Assembly (NCBI RefSeq): GCF_019175385.1
Contig: NC_083340.1
Coordinates: 22,456,336 to 22,520,335 of the forward strand
DNA length: 64,000 bases
Source of the DNA: Lycium barbarum
Taxonomy: Eukaryota > Streptophyta > Magnoliopsida > Solanales > Solanaceae
Direction: 5' to 3'
Below, one piece after another: positions 41,798 through 56,023 of this stretch. The number at the start of each line of letters is the position of its first letter. Position 1 is the first letter of the stretch. The notes beneath the pieces were generated by a model, which made no database searches, was not told where the DNA came from, and saw nothing but the letters and a program-made list of their open reading frames with translations. A program made the translations under genes and the position numbers.

Positions 41798-43301
41798 TCA
41801 TCCAGTAGTGGATGATGAAGCCCGATCTCTATCAGTCTTGGCTTTCTTTGCTTTCTGGAGGGTAGTCTGGATGTGAAGATGGGCGGACGTCAAAGTTGCT
41901 TCCATAAGAAACCCTTTCTGTGCGAAGGTCAGTGAAGCAACATCGTCTAGAATCTTCTTCATTTGGTCATCTAACTCAACCAAACAATCATTGGTAAGCT
42001 CCAACTCATGCCTCAGACTCTCTATGACGGCCTTATCATGCTCAATTTTCTCTAAATATTTAGCATCTCTGTCATCATCTCTTCTCTAAATCAGACGGGC
42101 TCGGATCTCGACTTATGAATCCTTGTCTTGAACACAGCTATAGAGAATAGGCCTAGGATAAAGTATGCCTTGCAAGTTGGCCCTCCGCCAATCCTTATAT
42201 TCTACGACACAACTCGGACGAAACCTCTCCTCAGCCAAGGTGTCGGACCCCAAATCATGCGACCCTTCCATTCTCAGACACAATCCAATGCCCTTGGTGG
42301 TCTATCAATGTCGTAGTCTATGATGAAATCTCCCATACCTCCAATATGGGGTACGACTTGGATTCTCCTAAATTGTCTTAGAACCCGGGCAGGAGCATAA
42401 GGGAGAATCCCTTGAATTCCTATGAGCGGCACCAATGGACACTTTCTTCCCTTAACTACAACCTCGGTGGATACGAAGTCATAGAACATCCATTGGATGT
42501 TTTCCTCTTTCAGTCTGGAGAAAGTGAATATCCAACTTTGTCTGTTTTGTTCTCCAAAGTTCGGGCGAATATCCTGAAGACTGTTCCTTTCAGTCGGCCT
42601 ACTTTAGTGTTTTTCACCCCTAACCTTGACCATATGTTTGAGAATCCACCATTGCAGGAGCAAATTACAACCTTGGAAGTATTTGTAATGATTCCGGTAG
42701 AGACTCAAGGCTCGGTACAAATCGGCTAGTATGACTGGGGTTATTTCAAAGTATTTGGTTTCTTCTTTTTGGGTTATGTCGTAAAAGATAGCATGAGTGA
42801 CTGAAATGACTCGGGTTTAGTAGCCATCCAGTTGGCATAAGTTTTGAATTCTCCGGGATGTTCCCCAAATCCATCCGGGCTTCCAGACCTTCTGTACAAC
42901 TCTCTAAAGGGTATGATGGGGCCATGGGCCTAATTGGAGTAATTTAGGGAAAGCATTCTACTAATTTGGGAGTAGGTAGGTTTTTCTGGGATCAAAGCAT
43001 TTTGGTCGGGTTTCTTTCTTCTTTTCAACCCCGAGCCCACGCTAGTTAACACATCCCTAAACTCCTCCAGTGTCGGTGTCATTTCAATGTTGTCCCCGAA
43101 TCTAAAAACCATCCAGTCTCTATCCCAAAATTCAGTAATTACTTCTATCAAGTCCTTACAACCGGTCATAGTCATGATCGATGTAAAATTCTCTAAATGA
43201 CATAAGATTCCTCTTTTCTCTTCCGGGGACATTTGGCCCCACCAAATCCGTAGCAGCTCAGGTGCGGTCAGAACCATATCGAAGTTCAAATTGATTGACA
43301 T
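41798..43301 (-). pseudogene. Ogre-type ORF1 of copy B (broken)
   Basis: From 43301: the same N-terminal part as copy A (LRIWWGQMSPEEKRGIL, FWDRDWMVFRFGD), open for 123 codons. Then LIGIQGILPYAPARVLRQFRRIQ (42489-42274) and a helical C-terminal part (42004-41798). Stops and frameshifts lie at the same general places as in copy A, so some damage predates the duplication. Confidence 0.75.
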
Positions 43302-43839
43302 CTACAAAACAAAACCCAATGTTAATCCCCCTCCCCCACTGGGCAATGGTTTCATTCATAGGCACATTTAACGTTTCCAAATAGCACATAATATGATATG
43401 CGATGTTTTTCAGGTCGTAGACCGTACTTGACATGGGGTAGTCTCCTTATCGGGTTTGGATACGTCTAAAATATCTAAACCACCCAATCTACTTCTCATT
43501 TAGATTTGTTTTAGCTCTAACCTAGGCTTATGCGAGAGTGATTTTTTTTAATTGACCTTGGACCCGAGCGGACTACTCGGGGTGATCCGTTGTCGGTCGT
43601 TGGGTGACCGCACACCAACTTAACGTTCAACGTGTTCCAAAGAAAAGGTGTTTCGGGTTTTTTAGTGAAGGATAGACCACGATCCCGCGTGTCCCTTTTG
43701 AAACCATATTTTTTTGCCAGGAGTGGCGAAATTTTATGATATGATACATGCTAATTTAAATTGCGGAAAGTAACACATAAACAAATACTTGTAAAATAAA
43801 CCTTATTATAGTGAAACCTTATGGTTAGAGCCTAGAGCA
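43302..43839 (-). other. Leader between PBS and ORF1 of copy B
   Basis: About 540 bp without a supported gene, parallel to 21137-21632. Confidence 0.6.
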
Positions 43840-43857
43840 TCCCCACCGGAGTCGTCA
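43840..43857 (-). other. Primer binding site of copy B, decayed tRNA-Arg type
   Basis: Minus strand TGACGACTCCGGTGGGGA, two bases after the LTR. Compared with A and C, the third base G is A. Confidence 0.75.
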
Positions 43858-46546
43858 TCTGTTAAGGTTCACTTTTACACGGGTGCATAAAAGCTATCAA
43901 GAGGTTATTGGTGCTCTAATTGGATATTTTGTTTTTAGAGTCGTCACCTAATTTATTCAAAAGAAAAATTAGGAAAATCGAATTTAAAGAGTTTTTTAGA
44001 CCGAGAAAAAGTCTTTTTGAACCAGAATTTGAGGTAAGGGTTCTGGTAAACCCCCAGGGAAGGTTTTAAGCACCCTGATATTAAAGATCCGTAGAATACG
44101 ATTGACCTACGAACTTCACTGTAAGGTTTATTCATTTGTTTATGTGTTAAAGTTTTCCACAAAAAATATAGCACTTTTTATGTTTATCATCTCCCCTTTT
44201 AAAAAAAAAATTCGATAAAAACTCCCCTTAAATTATAAAAGGGTTTTAGTTTAGAAAAATCCGCATAAGTGTTTAACCCACTTCGTTTCCAAATTAGGAA
44301 ACACCCGAAATCGCTCTCGAGTAGAGTCGCTACTATTCTAGTCTTAACGAAATGTGTTTAGTACCTACGAGTTTTATGCTTATATGAAAATATTGAATAT
44401 ATTCCAATTTTGATATATATATATATATATAAGTCCATTTTATTAGGTCCATTTAAGTGAAGCCTTATAAGTCCAACCGTGATCCTCATAACCAGATCCG
44501 TCCAGCCTCAAACCAAGCCCAAAGTCCATTTTCAATCTGAGCAATTTTAGTCCACAAATGTTACAATATTTAGCCCCAAAGGATGGCCTAAAAAAATGTC
44601 ACTTTTTCATGTAAAGTCCAATTTTCCAACTTCATCCCAAAGATAACAATTCAGTTTCATCAGGTTTAGTGGATTCCAAAATTTGCCTAGTTTTTTTCCA
44701 AAATACAGCCAGCAAAACGTGCCTCCTTAAAAATAAAGATCACTGATTTCAGTCCAGTTTTTGTATGGACTTCCAGGTCCAAATATCCAGTTCTACAAAC
44801 GCTCTTTTGTTTCAAACAAACCATTTTTTTTATGTCTAAAATTTACATTGTTGTCATCAGTTTCCCAAATGAACTTCTTTGTTAAAAAAAAAAAAACACT
44901 TAGTAATTTGTACACTGATTTCAGTTTCAAAAATCACTGGATTGTCTTTATCCAAAATTCATCATATTTAAAAAAAATGCATGTTATTAGAGGTCAATTA
45001 TTTAAAAACCAAAGATGATGGACTAACACTTCCTTTTAACCTTGATTACCTAATTAACTAGGTGGTGACCCTAGTTATACATCCCATAAGGTTTCATTAA
45101 TATAAGATTTAATTTTACAAAAAAAAAAAAAAAAAAACTTGCAACAAATAAGATGAACAGAGAAGAAGAAATTCAATTACTAATGGGCTACCTGCCCCAT
45201 TAGTGCTATTATTACTCATAGTTGGGCCTTCAAATATTAGCTTCCTTTCCACTTTTCTCACGGACTCGATCAAGAAAGGGTATTGGGCCCTTGGCCCAAA
45301 AGGTTTATGCAACTCACCCATCGAACAGTGTTTCATGCAAGCAAAGAAAAGGGCAAGTACGGATTAGGAAAATAAAGGACTGATATAAAAATATGTATAA
45401 GGCATGTAACTCTAATATACATCATTTAATGGAATATTTGACTGGGCATATATATACCCAGGTAGACAGAAGACAGTAAAGGGATTGGCCCAAGTTTGCA
45501 CATAACCAACATGCCTTGCAATTCTAAAGATCATTAAAACAGTACAGAAATTGGCCCAACATCAAAAATCCACGGGATCATTTTCTTGACTAGACAAAAA
45601 GGCAATGCCATAGAAGTGAATATACATAATCATCAGCCAATATACCATGATATACACACCCATGGAGACATAAAAAACAGCCAAAAAGGGAAAGCTTTCG
45701 CCCCCTTCATCCTGATGCCACGCAAGATCTAAGGGGTTTCGAGGAACCCCAGGCATGGTAGACACCAGGGAAGGTTCAAGCTTAATCTCAAGTGTTATTT
45801 TGTTTCTCCCTTTATGTGCTTAAACTCATAGTATATAGGAGGAGAAATATATGTTAAATAGTAATAACAAACAGCCCCAACAAGACACACAAATATCAAC
45901 TAACCCATCAAACAAGTTAACTATTTTATCATCAACTCTACAGTCTTATTGGACTCAAATAGAACCAAATACAATAATCCAATAAACTGTTGCATAGTAA
46001 AGACAAGAAAAAACTACTCTACAGTCTCATTTGGGATAAAACAAGTACCAGAACTAGTGCATTGTGTGTGTGCAATAACCACACATAGAAGTCCAGCATA
46101 CACTCAGCATATTCATGAGAACATTCTCCAGGTTAGCAACAAAAGAAAGGTGAGATGAACATATATCTAACTAGCAAGCAGACTTAAATGCTACCAATTA
46201 ACACAACTACTAGATCTTGTAGATCATTCATCAAAGCATGAATCAAATGAATTATCATGTAATAGTTTTTAGAATGTCAACTAAAGTATGGAAATCCACA
46301 TCCAAGCTAATCTGTATTTGGGAGAAAAAGGGATGAAGAGAAATAACACTTCACTTCAACAGATTCAAGCAACTTGTCCTACCCAGACATGGGCTATACA
46401 AACAACATACTTAGTTATCCCTTTAGTAAACAAATGAGGCACAACAACATAAGTTCAAACAGGTGTTTCATAAGGATAGGTGTGAATCAGTCTTTGGGCA
46501 AAACAATAGAACAGCTGGCAAGTTTTACCCTATCAAATTAAGTTAG

Positions 46547-46554
<8 letters not shown>

Positions 46555-46595
<41 letters not shown>
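46555..46595. repeat. ATT microsatellite
   Basis: About 13 ATT units; the shared LTR has a short form near 23225-23240. Confidence 0.9.
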
Positions 46596-47763
46596 GCACG
46601 ACACAGGCCACACATATCTATATTCAAAGACCATATAGTGACAAAATGACTGACAATGCTCAGGTTTGAAAAACATAAACTGATTTTAGTTCAACATCTA
46701 GTTAAAGGGGAGATTTCAATCCACAGAAAAAACAAAAGGAAGCAATCCAGTGCCCTAGACAAGAACAAGGATCCAGACAAGTCATTACTTCAGTCACTTA
46801 GGGTGTTTAAACTCCTTTTAAAGTTATTTCTTTTCAATTAGAACACCATCATAGTTCATAAGCTAAGACAAACTCCTAATAGGACTTTATAAGTGGATTT
46901 AGCAAGCCATGGATTAAAACTGGGATTATAATCAGGTTTGACTACTAACCTGCTTAATCATATAACTACAGCCAAACATTAATACCAGTACACCATTTTA
47001 CTATTTTTATCCTATTTTTACATAATCGCATAGATAGGATTAAGCCTTAGTTAAGCTGAATAAAATGTTTTTTTCCAGAAATTCACATCAACTAAAGACT
47101 AAACACAAGGTAAATGTTAGCTTGTCTAGATTGATTGACTATTGTTTAAAAACAAGTCTAAGCATGTCAACTTTCAAATCATCACAAATTAACCAGCAAG
47201 ATTCATAAAAAGCTCAAGCCATATAAGACAAGCACTAACCAGGATCAAGTCATACACAAAAGGTTTAAAGCTGGCAGTATAACAACAATAATTTAGACCC
47301 AATAACAACAATCCTTGATATAAATCAAAACATCAACACAGAAACATTATTTAAATAACATAGCCAGCAAATAAGTTAACAAACATCACTGACTAGACAA
47401 AATTATTATTTAACTAATTACTTCATTTAAACTAGACAAAATCGACTTGGTAAACGCAATTAACTACATTAAGCTTAAATTGATACTAAACTAACAAAGC
47501 ATAACTAAAAATGTAATAAAATAAAAGAGATTGGAAGTTTAAGCCTAGAAGAGATTTAGATTTGGTAGAACCTTTGCTCCTCAAAAAATCCTAAGACTCA
47601 GCTATGAGAAGAGATGAAAACCAAAATTTAAACAAACACTCGATCAAAACTAAGGAAAATTCAACTAAGCGTCCAATTCAAATATCGTTCACTCGTTAAA
47701 AAAACCTAATATCGAGTTTTTTATACGAATCTTGCTTTTTTCTCAAACGTCATTTGGGGTCCA

Positions 47764-47771
47764 TTTATATA
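47764..47771 (-). promoter_or_regulatory. Likely promoter TATA box, B 5' LTR
   Basis: TATATAAA on the minus strand with flanks matching 24356-24363. Confidence 0.5.
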
Positions 47772-48379
47772 GAAAACCCCCAAATCTTTCAAACCCTACC
47801 CGCAACGATGTGGGACAAGTCATTTTTTGGACTTGTCTCCTCACAACCATCATCGTCTGGTGTAGATCGAGTGTAAAAAATAAATAAAGGGTCAGATCCT
47901 TCCCAACCTCAACAGATCCTCGTGGTCACCATTGAACCAATCAAGTTTGGGGATTCAAATTCGCAAAACAACAAAGGTAATTAGAGGAAATAAGTCATGG
48001 ACCGTTGTAAAGCAAGAAAAATGAAAGAGAAAGTATTGACTTTACCTTTGTTAGGGAGTCCCTTGGAGGAAAGAAGGAGCAGCCATTAATGATCTCCTTC
48101 TTTGCTCCTACACGCTCTGTAAAAAAGCAAAAACAGGTCTGTATGTTGCCATTTTTAGGCCGTGACGAGGAGAGATACGGGGTGGGGATGGGGCGGCTAG
48201 GGTTGGGGAAAAGAGAAAAGGGAAAAGGGGGCAAAGGGTCGTTTGGCTGAGGAAACAAAATAGACAAGGGGCCCTTGCCCCTCTTTAATTGTCTATTGGG
48301 CCGGGTCTGGCCCTTATTGGGCTGGACTCGGTCCCTCTTTTGTTTTTTTTAAAAAAAAAGGTGCGCCCCAATGTTATAT

Positions 48380-49147
48380 CATTTTTTTGCACGGATTGCC
48401 CTTCTTTTGGGGTGGTCTTTAAATTTTGCCCCTTATATTTGTGGTCTTTAAATTTTGCCCTTCACTTGGATACCTAAGGTTCTGGGTTCGAACCCCCGCT
48501 CAGGCATAAAATAAAAAAATAATTTCGCAAGGCAGGGCTGAGGGGAGTGTATGTCGGATCCGGCATAAAGTCCTTAAGGAAAAACTAAAGTTATGTCGGA
48601 GGGGCATAACTTTTCCTCAATGCATAGTTTAGTTATGTCTTATGGGGCAAAACTTTTCCTTAAGGAACTATGCCTTATGGGACAGATTTTTAATTAAGGC
48701 ATAACCAAAAGTATGCCCCATAAGGCAGAACTTTTTCTTAAGGTATAGACTTTGCCTTATAAAGCAAACTTTTAGTTATGCCTTTAGCAAAAATTCCGCC
48801 TTATGTGGCATACTATAAAAGTTTGCCCGTATGCCCCCACCGGCATAAACTTGTGAAGGAATTACCAAAATTATGTCGGACCCAACATACTTATGTCAAG
48901 TCTGCCCATAAGGCATAAGTATGTCGGGTCCGGCATAACTTTGGTAATTCCGTCACAAGTGTATGCCGATGGGGGCATAGCGAAATTTAAACTCTGCCTT
49001 GCGAATTTTTTTTAAAATTTTGACTGTGTGGAGGTTCGAACCTGGAACCACGGAATTTAGCCGAAGGGCAAAATTTAAAGATTTCAAATATGAGGGGCAA
49101 AATTTAAAGACCACCCCAAAAAAAGGGCAATTTTGCGAATTGCCCTT
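48380..49147. mobile_element. Foldback MITE inserted in the B 5' LTR
   Basis: About 768 bp whose two ends are inverted copies over 100 bp or more (ATTGCCCTT...GGGGTGGTCTTTAAATTTTGCCC against its reverse complement at 49082-49147). The interior continues as a foldback, with scattered AAGGCATA and ATGTCGG motifs in both directions. It is flanked by GTTATAT at 48373-48379 and 49148-49154. The shared LTR (near 24975) has one related sequence and no insert, which acts as an empty site. Box-B-like GGTTCGAACC occurs near both ends (48485, 49032). No coding. The superfamily is uncertain. Confidence 0.75.
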
Positions 49148-49148
49148 G

Positions 49149-49944
<796 letters not shown>

Positions 49945-50284
49945 AAAATTTTGGGGGTAAAATGATTGTTCATTTAAATTACTCAATTTCCTTGAACTGA
50001 AATGGGGGGTAAATATTTGCTAATTAAAATTCTGATATTTGCATAATTAAATAAATAGCTACTCCACACTATTTTTAGTAAAATGCCTTATTAGTTATTG
50101 TGAAATAATTTCCAAGATTTGTTATAGAAATTATTTTACTAAGCACTAAAGGTAAAATATTATATGCATAGTCTATTAAATCATTTGATTTTTATATAAA
50201 ACAAATATTTATCACCCCATTTAATATTCAGGCATTTTGAACAATTAAAATAAATTATGAGAGATAAAAAATTAGGTGTCAACA

Positions 50285-52189
50285 CTAAACACACCCTTGA
50301 TCTTCACTATTTTCTTTAAAGCTTCTTGATATTTCATGTAAATTGTATATTAGTGAAAGATATTTGAAGATTTATCAATGGATAGAATTGGTGATTTTAT
50401 GTTCTATTGGCTTGATATTGCTTTCAATTTTCGATGCTTTGTCTGGTATATGGTTGTAGATATGTGCACGGAATTCCTACTTTTTTTGTTGTTGCCATGT
50501 TTAGTCCTGATGTTTTCCTATACTTCCTTTGTCTTCCCATTTTTATGTGCTCCGTTTTTTTTTTTTTTTTTTTTATTCTTGGTTATTCTTATAATTTGTT
50601 GGTTTTTAATGTATAGGCATTTGCATTACTTCTTGGTGAAAGCAGAGGAATTTCAAATATGAGATACATGGAGAAGCAGAAAAGGTTCATATATTGTTCC
50701 ATTTATAGGAAAAATATCTATATAATAGTAGTACAAGCTTAATTTTACGCTTTTTTATCCATATGTGTCAAGTAGTCATCGTTTACTATTATGCATACGT
50801 ACCTCCTCTGCTCTCCAAAGTCCATAATTATTAGTCTCAATACTTCATAGCTCTTGAAATCATTGCTCTCAGGAGGTACAAATTGTGCGCCGTTGGTGCA
50901 GTATCAGTCGGTGTAATTTGTGTTCCAATAATATGAGTGTTTTTCCTACAATTAGAGCATTCCGCATCTAGCCCAAGCAAAAATCTAATTAGCACTATTA
51001 AAACCCAAATTTTCTATATTCCTATATGGAATTTGCATTTGAAAAATTGAAGAATGAGCAGATAGATATAACATATAGTAGTCTTTTATATGTTCCTGTC
51101 GAAATTAATCTTGAACTAGCACCCATTACCTTTTAAGTAACTATTTCTGATTCTAAATTTTAACAAATTAAAAATATAGAATACGATGCTTTTTAAATCT
51201 ATACTTTTTCTTTTTAGAATGACAATGACACTTTAAATCAATAATACTCTTATCATTTTTCGAATACTACGTATTATGAGTAATCTAACAGAATAAAATA
51301 AAAAGAACTATAGGACTGGCAAGAACTTGTTATGATTTCAAGATTTCCCTTGAAATTCATCTGAGTTGCACTATTTTTGCTACAGAGTACTTCTTACTTT
51401 TGGCTCTCAATTGGTTGTATGGGAGAAAACAAATCAATAAGCATGTGATGGGAGGAAATCATTATTCTTGCCATGGCCCTTATTTTCGAAAATATACTAT
51501 TTCCAAGGTCAACTGGATACACTCATGGGATTTGGTATGACTTTAGCATTTTACTGTTTTCTTGCAAGTGATGTAGATCTCTCTCCTTACCAGAGAGGTT
51601 CCTTATTCTCTCATTAACGTTTTTTCTATTTTGCAGGAAATGAATTGAGTGGTCAGATGCTTGGTGCAAGTGTTAATGATGTACAATATGAAAGAGATGT
51701 TACCCATCTTTATCTATCTCCCATTTTGCAGTTTTATTATCGTTTGGTTGGTCCTACGATGAATGGTGTATAATCTTCCTAATGTTTGTTGACTGGCAGA
51801 ATGAAACGGGGTGCAGAATTACAGAAAGAATAAGCCGACCATCTTCTATAATGGTTGGGATAACAAGATGCATGATGTATTTCTATGTTTTGTATTGTGA
51901 TATAACATGGTTAATAGAATTGATATTTGTTTGTTGTCTTTTTGCTTGCTTAATTTATGCTTTTTTGTACTTGCAAATGAAACATATTTGAATATGAACT
52001 ACATTCATGTATGAGATACTGTCTTCTAATTTTGGCAGTCATTTACCAGATTCCAATAAAGGGGTTTTTCATTCCCTCATGATGGTGAATTACAAGAATA
52101 TGAATTGAAGCATATGGGGGTCCCGTGCTAATCCCATGGTTGAGTTTGTAATTGGCTAGGATGGAAAGATTAAGAGTGAAGGGTGTCAC
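50285..52189. other. Unassigned 1.9-kb stretch between Ogre-like LTR and next LTR
   Basis: I recognise no retroelement domain here. It is AT-rich, with only short frames; a T17 run near 50560 lies in one. A stretch near 51635-51700 resembles an intron 3' end (polypyrimidine plus TTTTGCAG) followed by an exon-like GAAATGAATTGAGTGG segment, but I could not extend it into a gene. It may be host intergenic DNA, an intron, or an old unrecognised repeat. Confidence 0.4.
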
Positions 52190-54630
52190 TGTAACGACCC
52201 GTTTTGTCGTTACCGTGATTATTCTATTTTTGACCTCGTTGACCTGTTCCTGAGTCTTGTTAGAACTATTTTGACCCGAGGAGATAGTTGGCATGACTTC
52301 CTAGGCATCGTTGTGGGCTTTAGAATGTTTTTTTTTTAGAAAAATTGGGCTTTATGCGAAAATGAGTTGACTCAAAGTTGACTTTTGAATAAACGGACCT
52401 TTTTCGGAAATTCATCGATTCCGAGATGTCCAGATGATCATTTAGAACTTGTGTGCATATTCGTTTCGGTTCCCAATGCACTCGGATGCATTTTGGGACC
52501 TGGGTTGGAAAGTTAGTTTTGAGGTATCGGGGGTTGACTCAGTCAACGAGACCTCTCATAGGAATTCTGAGGCTACGAGGGCATTCGTAGCGCGTTTTTA
52601 TATATATCTGCTTATTTGATTTGTGTCCGGAATGGTTCTGAGGGTGAATTTCAAGTTTGGAAGACACCAGAAAAATCTGATGTCTGGTGCGCGCATGACG
52701 CGCGTGCGAAAGCGCGGCCGAACCGCTGGAGCGCTGGCCGAGCCGCTAGAGCAGTCGAGCTACAGCAGTGGCCGAGCCACTGGAGCGGTCGCGCGGTAGC
52801 GCTGGCCGAACCGCTGGAACGGCCGACGGGCCAGGTTTTCTAGTTAAAAACCTTCTAAAACCTTAGACATTTCCCATAACTTCTAAACTCGTGTAAGCAC
52901 TCTTGGAGTAGACTTGAAGGTCTAGAGAGCTATTTTCTTCCTAGGGTAAGTGTCCTAACCTTATATCTATCTATTATGATCTTCTAGACATGATTTCAAC
53001 CTTGTAATGACTAGAATCAAAGAAGGTTTTTATGGGTTTTCTTCCTAATGGGTTCTTGGCTTTGAAATCTTGTATTATTGGTTGGTTTAGCTTCATTAAG
53101 CATGAATTGATGATTATAAACTATATAACATGTTTCTTCCCTTTTTAGAGGCTTAATTTGTGAATTAAAGGCTAGGGTTTATGCCCAAATTTGGGGGGGT
53201 TTCATATTAATGATGATTTTAAGAATTAATTGGGTATTCCTATAATTAAAGTAATGGGTTTTGACCTTTCAGTATTGAATTTGGTATTTTGGTCATAAAA
53301 TTCTCGTTTTGCCCTTGAGACCCGTTTTTCCTAAATTAAGGGTTGGAATTTGACCCGAATAGAAAGTAGCCAATATGGGTATCATTATTCATGGTTACTT
53401 ACATAGAATTCATATGTGACAGAGTTTGATTATTTGGAGACGCTTTGAGAGACAAGGCAACGTGTGGGTTTGTGGCACCTGTTCGGCTGCCAGGTAGGTT
53501 ATGACTTCCCTTTCGATAGACTCCGGTTAATTTCATATATTCGTGTATTAGAAGGAACGGAGAATGCATGTGTAGGAATTGGAGATCCGGGATGGAACCT
53601 TAGGATGGTATTGTTGTGTGATTTGTGTGTTCTGGCCAATAGACTCCTTAGGTTGTTTGATGTGGTGTTTCATGAGTATCGGTGGATTTATGTGACTTGG
53701 GAGTAGCGGACGAAACTTATTTTTGTGCCTAATGATGAATTTTCGTAATATGTGATTACTTGTGTTATGTCATTAATAATGAATCTAGTGGATAAATGGG
53801 ATGATAAAATGTACCAATGACTCTGATTGAATTCTAAATGAGTTGTGACGAAAGATTTTGAGTGTAGGGTGAGATTCGTGTTCTAAGCTAATAGGCTGAT
53901 TTAAGAAAGTGGTAATAATGTCTATTGATTGACTGACATGTTGCGTGTTAGGACTGGCCACCCCGTTGTGTTGTGCTTGACAGTTCTATTGTGTTGGCTT
54001 GATGCCATTAGTTGTTGATAGAGATTAGACCTTGATATTCATCTTGATTTGGATATATTGTTGGTGTACTCACTATTGGTAATGTGATATTAATATATTG
54101 TTGGCATACCCACTGTTGGTATTGTGATATTAATACATTGCTGGCATATCCACTGTTGGTATTATGATATTAATACATTATTGGCGTACCCCATTGTTTG
54201 TACTTGTGATACTGAGCTTAATTGTTGATGTTGATACATGCATTGCACGCATTCTCATCCATTCATAATGCATGGCCGATACCCAATGATGATTCGGTAT
54301 CGTTGATTGAGTGAAACTGATATTTTGATAAAACTCTTTACTTGAGTGATTATGAGATGGCCGATGTCCGATGATCAATTCTGGAATCGTTGATTGTGTG
54401 AAACTGATTAATACATTATTGGCGTACCCATTGTTGGTACTTGTAATATTGAGCTTGATTGTTGATGTTGATACATGATTGCACGCATTCTCATCCATTC
54501 ATGATGCATGGCCAATACCTGGTGATGATCCGATATCGTTGATTGAGTGAAACTGATATTTTGATAAAACTCTTTTACTTGAGTGACTTTGAGATGGCCG
54601 ATGTCCGATGATCAATTCCGACATCGTTGT
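52190..54630 (+). mobile_element. LTR fragment, same family as the 3.26-kb solo LTR, cut by element C
   Basis: Starts TGTAACGACCC with an 8-bp inverted repeat, GTAACGAC (52191-52198) and GTCGTTAC (52206-52213). It parallels 28857 to about 30965 (AAACTCGTGTAAGCACTCT, AAGTAGCCAATATGGG and more), then breaks off at CGTTGT where element C starts. Its 3' part lies beyond element C, outside the window. It has an internal duplication of about 240 bp (54171-54610). Confidence 0.85.
54050..54610 (+). repeat. Minisatellite and 240-bp duplication in the LTR fragment
   Basis: About three TGTTGGCATACCC-based units (54050-54200) as in the solo LTR. Next come two copies of a roughly 240-bp segment beginning TAATACATTATTGGCGTACC (54171 and 54412). 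The solo LTR has only one. Confidence 0.75.
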
Positions 54631-55286
54631 TGTTGACACCCAATTTTGACCTTCTTTTTTCGTTTAATTAATTTCACTATGCTTCTCAGTCCTGAAAATT
54701 CGCCAGAATGAGTTTGGAATATTTTTCATTAATTATTACGCTGTTTTCGAGATATGTTTCTCTAAAGTTAAGAATATTTTTATTTGTTTCTTAAAAATTA
54801 CCAAACGATCATATTTGTAATTAAAAATTACTAAACATCATGCTTTACAATTAAATCACTCTAAAATAGTGTTGATATTCCTATATCAATATTGGCGTTG
54901 ACATTTTTCCTTTGATCCTATTTATTACTATGTTAATCATGGTTTATTCTATTTCAAACTAAATACGTATATTAAATTACTTGTATTATAATTTTCATAT
55001 GTACACATTTTTTGAGAAATAATTAGGACAAAGAAATATATTTTTATTAAATTTTATGAAAAAAGAATGGGGAAATTAGGATTTACTCTACTATATTTGG
55101 AAAATTTTAATTCATCAACTAACCCTTTGGGCCAAATAACCCCATTCCAACTTCAATTCACAGCAGCCCAACACTCCTTCCAAAACTCCAAGCCTATTTC
55201 GCCTACCTAACCGCCCCAGCCCAAACCCCACTGACCCGGCCTAAGCCCCTAAACTAAATCCCCCAGGTCCCAAAATTAGTAACTAA

Positions 55287-55535
55287 GAGCCCGTTTGGAT
55301 TGGCTTATAAGTTGGCTTATAAGCTGTTTTCAGTTTTTTTGAGTGTTTGGCTGGCCAGCTTAAAGTCATTTTATGCTTAAAATAAGCTCAAAAAAATAAT
55401 TGGACCCATTTAACTTAGTTTATCTAAAGTTTTCAGCTTATAAGCCAAAAATAATAAGTTGAATTACCCCAACTTATTTTTTTCAGCTTATAAGCTGCAA
55501 ACAGCTTTAAGCTATAAGCCAATCCAAACGGGCTC
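55287..55535. mobile_element. Tourist-like (PIF/Harbinger-type) MITE
   Basis: 249 bp with terminal inverted repeats GAGCCCGTTTGGATTGGCTT at the left and its reverse complement at the right, flanked by TAA (55284-55286, 55536-55538). The interior is full of CAGCTTATAAGC-type inverted pieces. No coding capacity. Confidence 0.85.
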
Positions 55536-56015
55536 TAAATATCCCTAACCAAACGAACCTCTTTCTCTCCCAAAAGAAACCCCAACGACGCCATGTCCCA
55601 TCTCCGCCAGCTCCACCGTCAGACCGCTGGTCCTCGACGCCACCATCACATCTCCTCAGCCCCTTCACCCTTTCTACGAGATTATAGAGACATTAATGCT
55701 CTGCAAACTAGCTTGTTCAACTTCCAAAGAGGGCAAATGTGAGAATCTTGTGAATACAAGGATGATTCGATGGATAACAACCTCACCCCATCTTCAAAGC
55801 TCGGTTTGCTGAGAAACCTTTCAAATTTTTGGCCCCAACAGCTCTTTCCTTTCACTTCACCTCTGAGAAAGGTGAGAATCCGTCACTTTTTCTTCATCAT
55901 TTCTTTTTTTTCGAAATTTTAGATCCCTCCCCCCCCCCCCCCCCCCTTTTATTCGATTTTTTTTAAAGGCAAAAGCCTCTTAAGGAAGCGATGGAAACCC
56001 CCTCAACATTTGCCT

Positions 56016-56023
56016 ATAAATAC
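56016..56023 (+). promoter_or_regulatory. Likely promoter TATA box of element C
   Basis: TATAAATA in GCCTATAAATACGGCC, about 1.4 kb into the LTR and followed by pyrimidine-rich leader. Confidence 0.55.

Noticed and set aside
48475..48510. Box-B-like GGTTCGAACC as a possible tRNA or SINE
   Set aside because: No box A at the right distance, no cloverleaf and no poly-T/poly-A tail; it is part of the MITE terminal region and appears inverted at the other end.
55580..55720. Exon-like GC-rich segment in LTR C (ATGTCCCATCTCCG)
   Set aside because: The frame stops quickly and the segment is inside an Ogre-like LTR; more likely leader sequence.
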